A stretch of DNA of 64,000 nucleotides, from contig JAPWDM010000001.1 in assembly GCA_035578155.1 (NCBI GenBank), positions 16,284,725 to 16,348,724 on the forward strand, read 5' to 3'. Shown here piece by piece: positions 61,757-64,000 of this stretch (position 1 is its first letter; the number at the start of each line of letters is the position of its first letter). Origin of the DNA: Brachynemurus nebulosus. Taxonomy: Eukaryota; Arthropoda; Insecta; Neuroptera; Myrmeleontidae. The notes beneath the pieces are model-generated. The model worked only from the letters and a program-made list of their open reading frames with translations, was not told where the DNA came from and ran no database searches. The position numbers and the translations under genes were made by a program.

Positions 61757-62811
61757 AATGAAAAATTATTAAATTGCGAAATAGGTGTTGGTAACGCAGA
61801 TTTTTTGATTTGTTGTAAGAGTGGTACTACAAATTATCAACAGATGGCACTACAAATTATCAATAGATATTCAATAATATCGTGAGTAGAGCGACATCTC
61901 TTTGTTAAGTGATGAGCTGGTATTGTCCTGTTACATCATTGAAAAGTGAGTAGCTGTTTTCGCACTAAATTCAAATTAACTTTTTAAAAAAATTTTTTCT
62001 CTTTAAATCGCCTTTTTTTACACTATAGGGTTGTATTTAAACCTTTAGGAATATTTTAAAATACTTTTTAAAAATTTGTCAAATACCCAATTGTTATATT
62101 GTTTTAGTTTTGACATGTATGTGTTCAGAATTTTATCGCGCATCATTTAATGATGTTTGAAGTTATATTCGATGTATATATAAAAAAATACATGCTATAT
62201 ATGTATATCCGTTTAGACCCGGACACATCAGTTTATTACACTATGGCCGCGATTCGCACCAGTTGTAACTCCCACTGTCCATACGTTAATATCCCCCCAG
62301 AATTACGCGGTTTATGCCTCCTTCTGGTGTCATATCGTATGTTTACTTTATAGAGAGGCATACTATGCATTGCCCCCTCTCCCTTCCCACAAAATATTTT
62401 GAAGTCTTTGACAGGTTCAAAGACATGAGACGATATAAAACACTGTCCTAAACCCGACGGGAGAGGTTAATTTGCATGTTATTACATTATTTAAGTAAGT
62501 GTCTGGGTCAAGACGGATTTGGGGTGTAGACCCGGACACTTACTAATTATTTTTTATTTTTTTATTTTTACTTATAATGAAACAAATGGGTCAGGGATAT
62601 AACAAATAATATACGCTCTTTCTAATGGTAATACTTTTATTGGTGATATCTATGAAGGAAACATGTATAAACATAAAACTATACCAAAAAATGTAAAAAA
62701 CGTGTCCGGGTCTAGACGGTTTTACGGTATATTATTCTCAAAATGCCTGCCATCTACATGAATACAGCTAGCTACCCTTCTATGAAACCCCTAGTGGACA
62801 TTTTTCTTGCG

Positions 62812-63108
62812 TTACTTTTCTATTTCTTGAATTTTTTCCTCAGGAGTACCATGCTCTAACAGTTTTATATTAACTTCATACTGAAGCTGTTTCACTGAAG
62901 CTTTACGGAATCCTATCAATCAAAAACTTTCGTTTTATACATTGTAAATAATTATTTTAAAATTGTGGAATTACCCTTACCTTTTAAAATAACAATGAAT
63001 ATGTTCCTTCGGTAATGTAAAATGTGTTTTGTCATTTCCAAAACTTTCATGAAACTGAATTAAATATGAGGATAAAATCGTTATTCTATCTTCAGTAAAC
63101 ACAATCAT
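62812..63108 (-). pseudogene. Possible two-exon small protein, junction out of frame
   Basis: Minus strand. Segment 63108-62981 starts ATG after an in-frame stop and reads MIVFTEDRITILSSYLIQFH, then ESFGNDKTHFTLPKEHIHCY and FKR, ending at a good donor (AAAAG/GTAAGG). Segment 62912-62812, after a TAG acceptor, reads FRKASVKQLQYEVNIKLLEH, then GTPEEKIQEIEK and stop. Joined they would give about 75 aa, but the splice leaves one extra base, so the reading frame breaks at the junction. The charged, helix-like content looks genuinely coding. Family not recognised. It may be a pseudogene, a sequence error, or a transposon-borne gene. Confidence 0.45.
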
Positions 63109-63412
63109 AAGTTATTAGAAATACTCCAATACAGTACCTATAACTGAATTCAGTTCGGGATTTACCTATAGGCAAATTAGGCAATTGCCTAAGGCGCACA
63201 TTTGGAAGGGCGCATTTATTCTAACTGAAAACATTTAATACAATTGTTATTCAGAATAAAAACATTTTTATTCATACGAAGTTTCTTCAAGTTAACTTTC
63301 ATAACTTATTTTTCAATTATTTATAAAAATAATTGACAACAATTAATCTGTCATTCCATTTCCACTTCAAAAATAATAGTCTCTATACTTTTCTATAGTT
63401 TTTTGATATTCT
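63109..63412. other. Intergenic; hAT-like end at about 63158
   Basis: The segment gggatttacctataggcaaa plus ttaggcaattgcctaaggcg resembles the piece at 57052 and has the look of a hAT terminal region. The rest is AT-rich. Confidence 0.4.
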
Positions 63413-63658
63413 CACTGCTGCATTTACACTAGGGACACGCGGGATTAGTGCCCAGGGCGGCAAAATTTTGAACACAATGTGGCAATTTGGATTTTTTTTC
63501 ATCTCATCACTTATTTTTTTCTAGGAAAAGGTAAAAAAAAATAAATGTCTTTTTTTGTTCGTCACTTATTTTTTTTTAGTGAAAAGTTGATATGATTTTC
63601 TCTAGGGATGGTATTTTTCGTGGTGCCCAGGGCGGCACTTAGGATAAATCTGGCCCTG
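63413..63658. mobile_element. hAT-type MITE (family H1), second copy
   Basis: The left end is cactgctgcatttacactag and the right end cttaggataaatctggccctg without its first base. Near each end it has gtgcccagggcggca, as in the copy at 5468-5757. I could not see a clean target duplication. Confidence 0.75.
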
Positions 63659-64000
63659 ACTGAATTACATCAATTATCGAAATATTGTAAATTTGAAAAA
63701 AAATTTCTTAAAACAAAGACAGCTTTTTTTACCATTTAATAACGTTCCGCGTTTTCTCAATTCATTTTTTCAATTAGCTACATTCCAGGTAGATACATTT
63801 TAGTTGCAAATCAATATAAACACAAAATATTGAATAAAAATCAATAAAATTTGGGTACTTAAAGAGCTGACATTTTGAATTAATCATTTGTGTTGTATAC
63901 GGTAAAGCCATCTATGTAAGATAAATACAATTACTGATTAGCTGCACAATTATTTAATGTAAATAACGATGGCGGTTTGAATAAAGCACTCTTAAATTTC
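63659..64000. other. Right end of window, nothing recognised
   Basis: AT-rich sequence without exon, repeat family or RNA gene that I can support. Confidence 0.45.

Larger units (their letters stand above)
60218..62727. mobile_element. 2.5-kb TA-flanked element, cccggaca ends
   Basis: The ends are ccgtaacaccgtctaaaccc plus ggaca, and tgtccgggtctagacggttt plus tacgg, flanked by TA (60216-60217, 62728-62729). The terminal motif tagacccggacac also occurs inside at 60247, 62213 and 62529, so the ends are reiterated. An LTR-retrotransposon remnant lies within. No transposase is readable. Tc1/mariner or pogo-like by target. Confidence 0.82.

Overview
This is an AT-rich, intron-containing animal sequence, almost certainly from an arthropod and most probably an insect. 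The strongest evidence is a complete histamine-gated chloride channel gene (HisCl1 type), a receptor class known from arthropods. There are no operons, CRISPR arrays, phage genes or standard tRNA/rRNA genes. Most of the window is transposon sequence, inserted into introns and into other transposons, with long (TA)n tracts.

Three host genes can be assembled exon by exon. All their splice sites are GT..AG and all their exon phases agree. (1) 900-4460 (+): a five-exon mitochondrial carrier of the 2-oxodicarboxylate type (SLC25A21-like), 308 aa. (2) 13640-10574 (-): a five-exon WD40 propeller protein of 293 aa, family not recognised. (3) 56184-29689 (-): HisCl1, eleven coding exons, 429 aa, with signal peptide, Cys-loop and four membrane segments. 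Its first intron alone is 17.4 kb. Two weaker host-like pieces lie near the right end: a lysine-rich candidate terminal exon at 58698-58831 (+), and a possible two-exon small protein at 63108-62812 (-) whose exon junction is out of frame by one base.

The rest is mobile DNA. Clear cases include: hAT-type elements with 8-bp target duplications (for example 5468-5757, 6751-9647, 11768-12802, 32958-33233, 51656-52071); TA-duplicating Tc1/mariner/pogo-like elements (17634-20579, 27850-28436, 34785-35299, 37905-38392, 60218-62727); a TTAA-flanked piggyBac-like MITE (16215-17104); a nearly full-length but broken non-LTR retrotransposon with a 13-bp duplication (41611-46740); an RTE-like reverse transcriptase relic (5085-6175); an LTR-retrotransposon remnant with a lysine-tRNA type primer site (60841-61756); a degenerate OTU-domain fragment (51383-52140); and inverted SINE copies with a threonine-tRNA-like head (2402-3690).

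The genes do not form a pathway: a mitochondrial transporter, an unknown WD40 protein and a neuronal/visual chloride channel simply lie side by side. Two things stand out. One is the layering: several elements carry one or more dated younger insertions. The other is repeated architectures, namely inverted-repeat elements filled with short repeats and blocks of roughly 125-170 bp modules. I see no clear new defence or genetic system.
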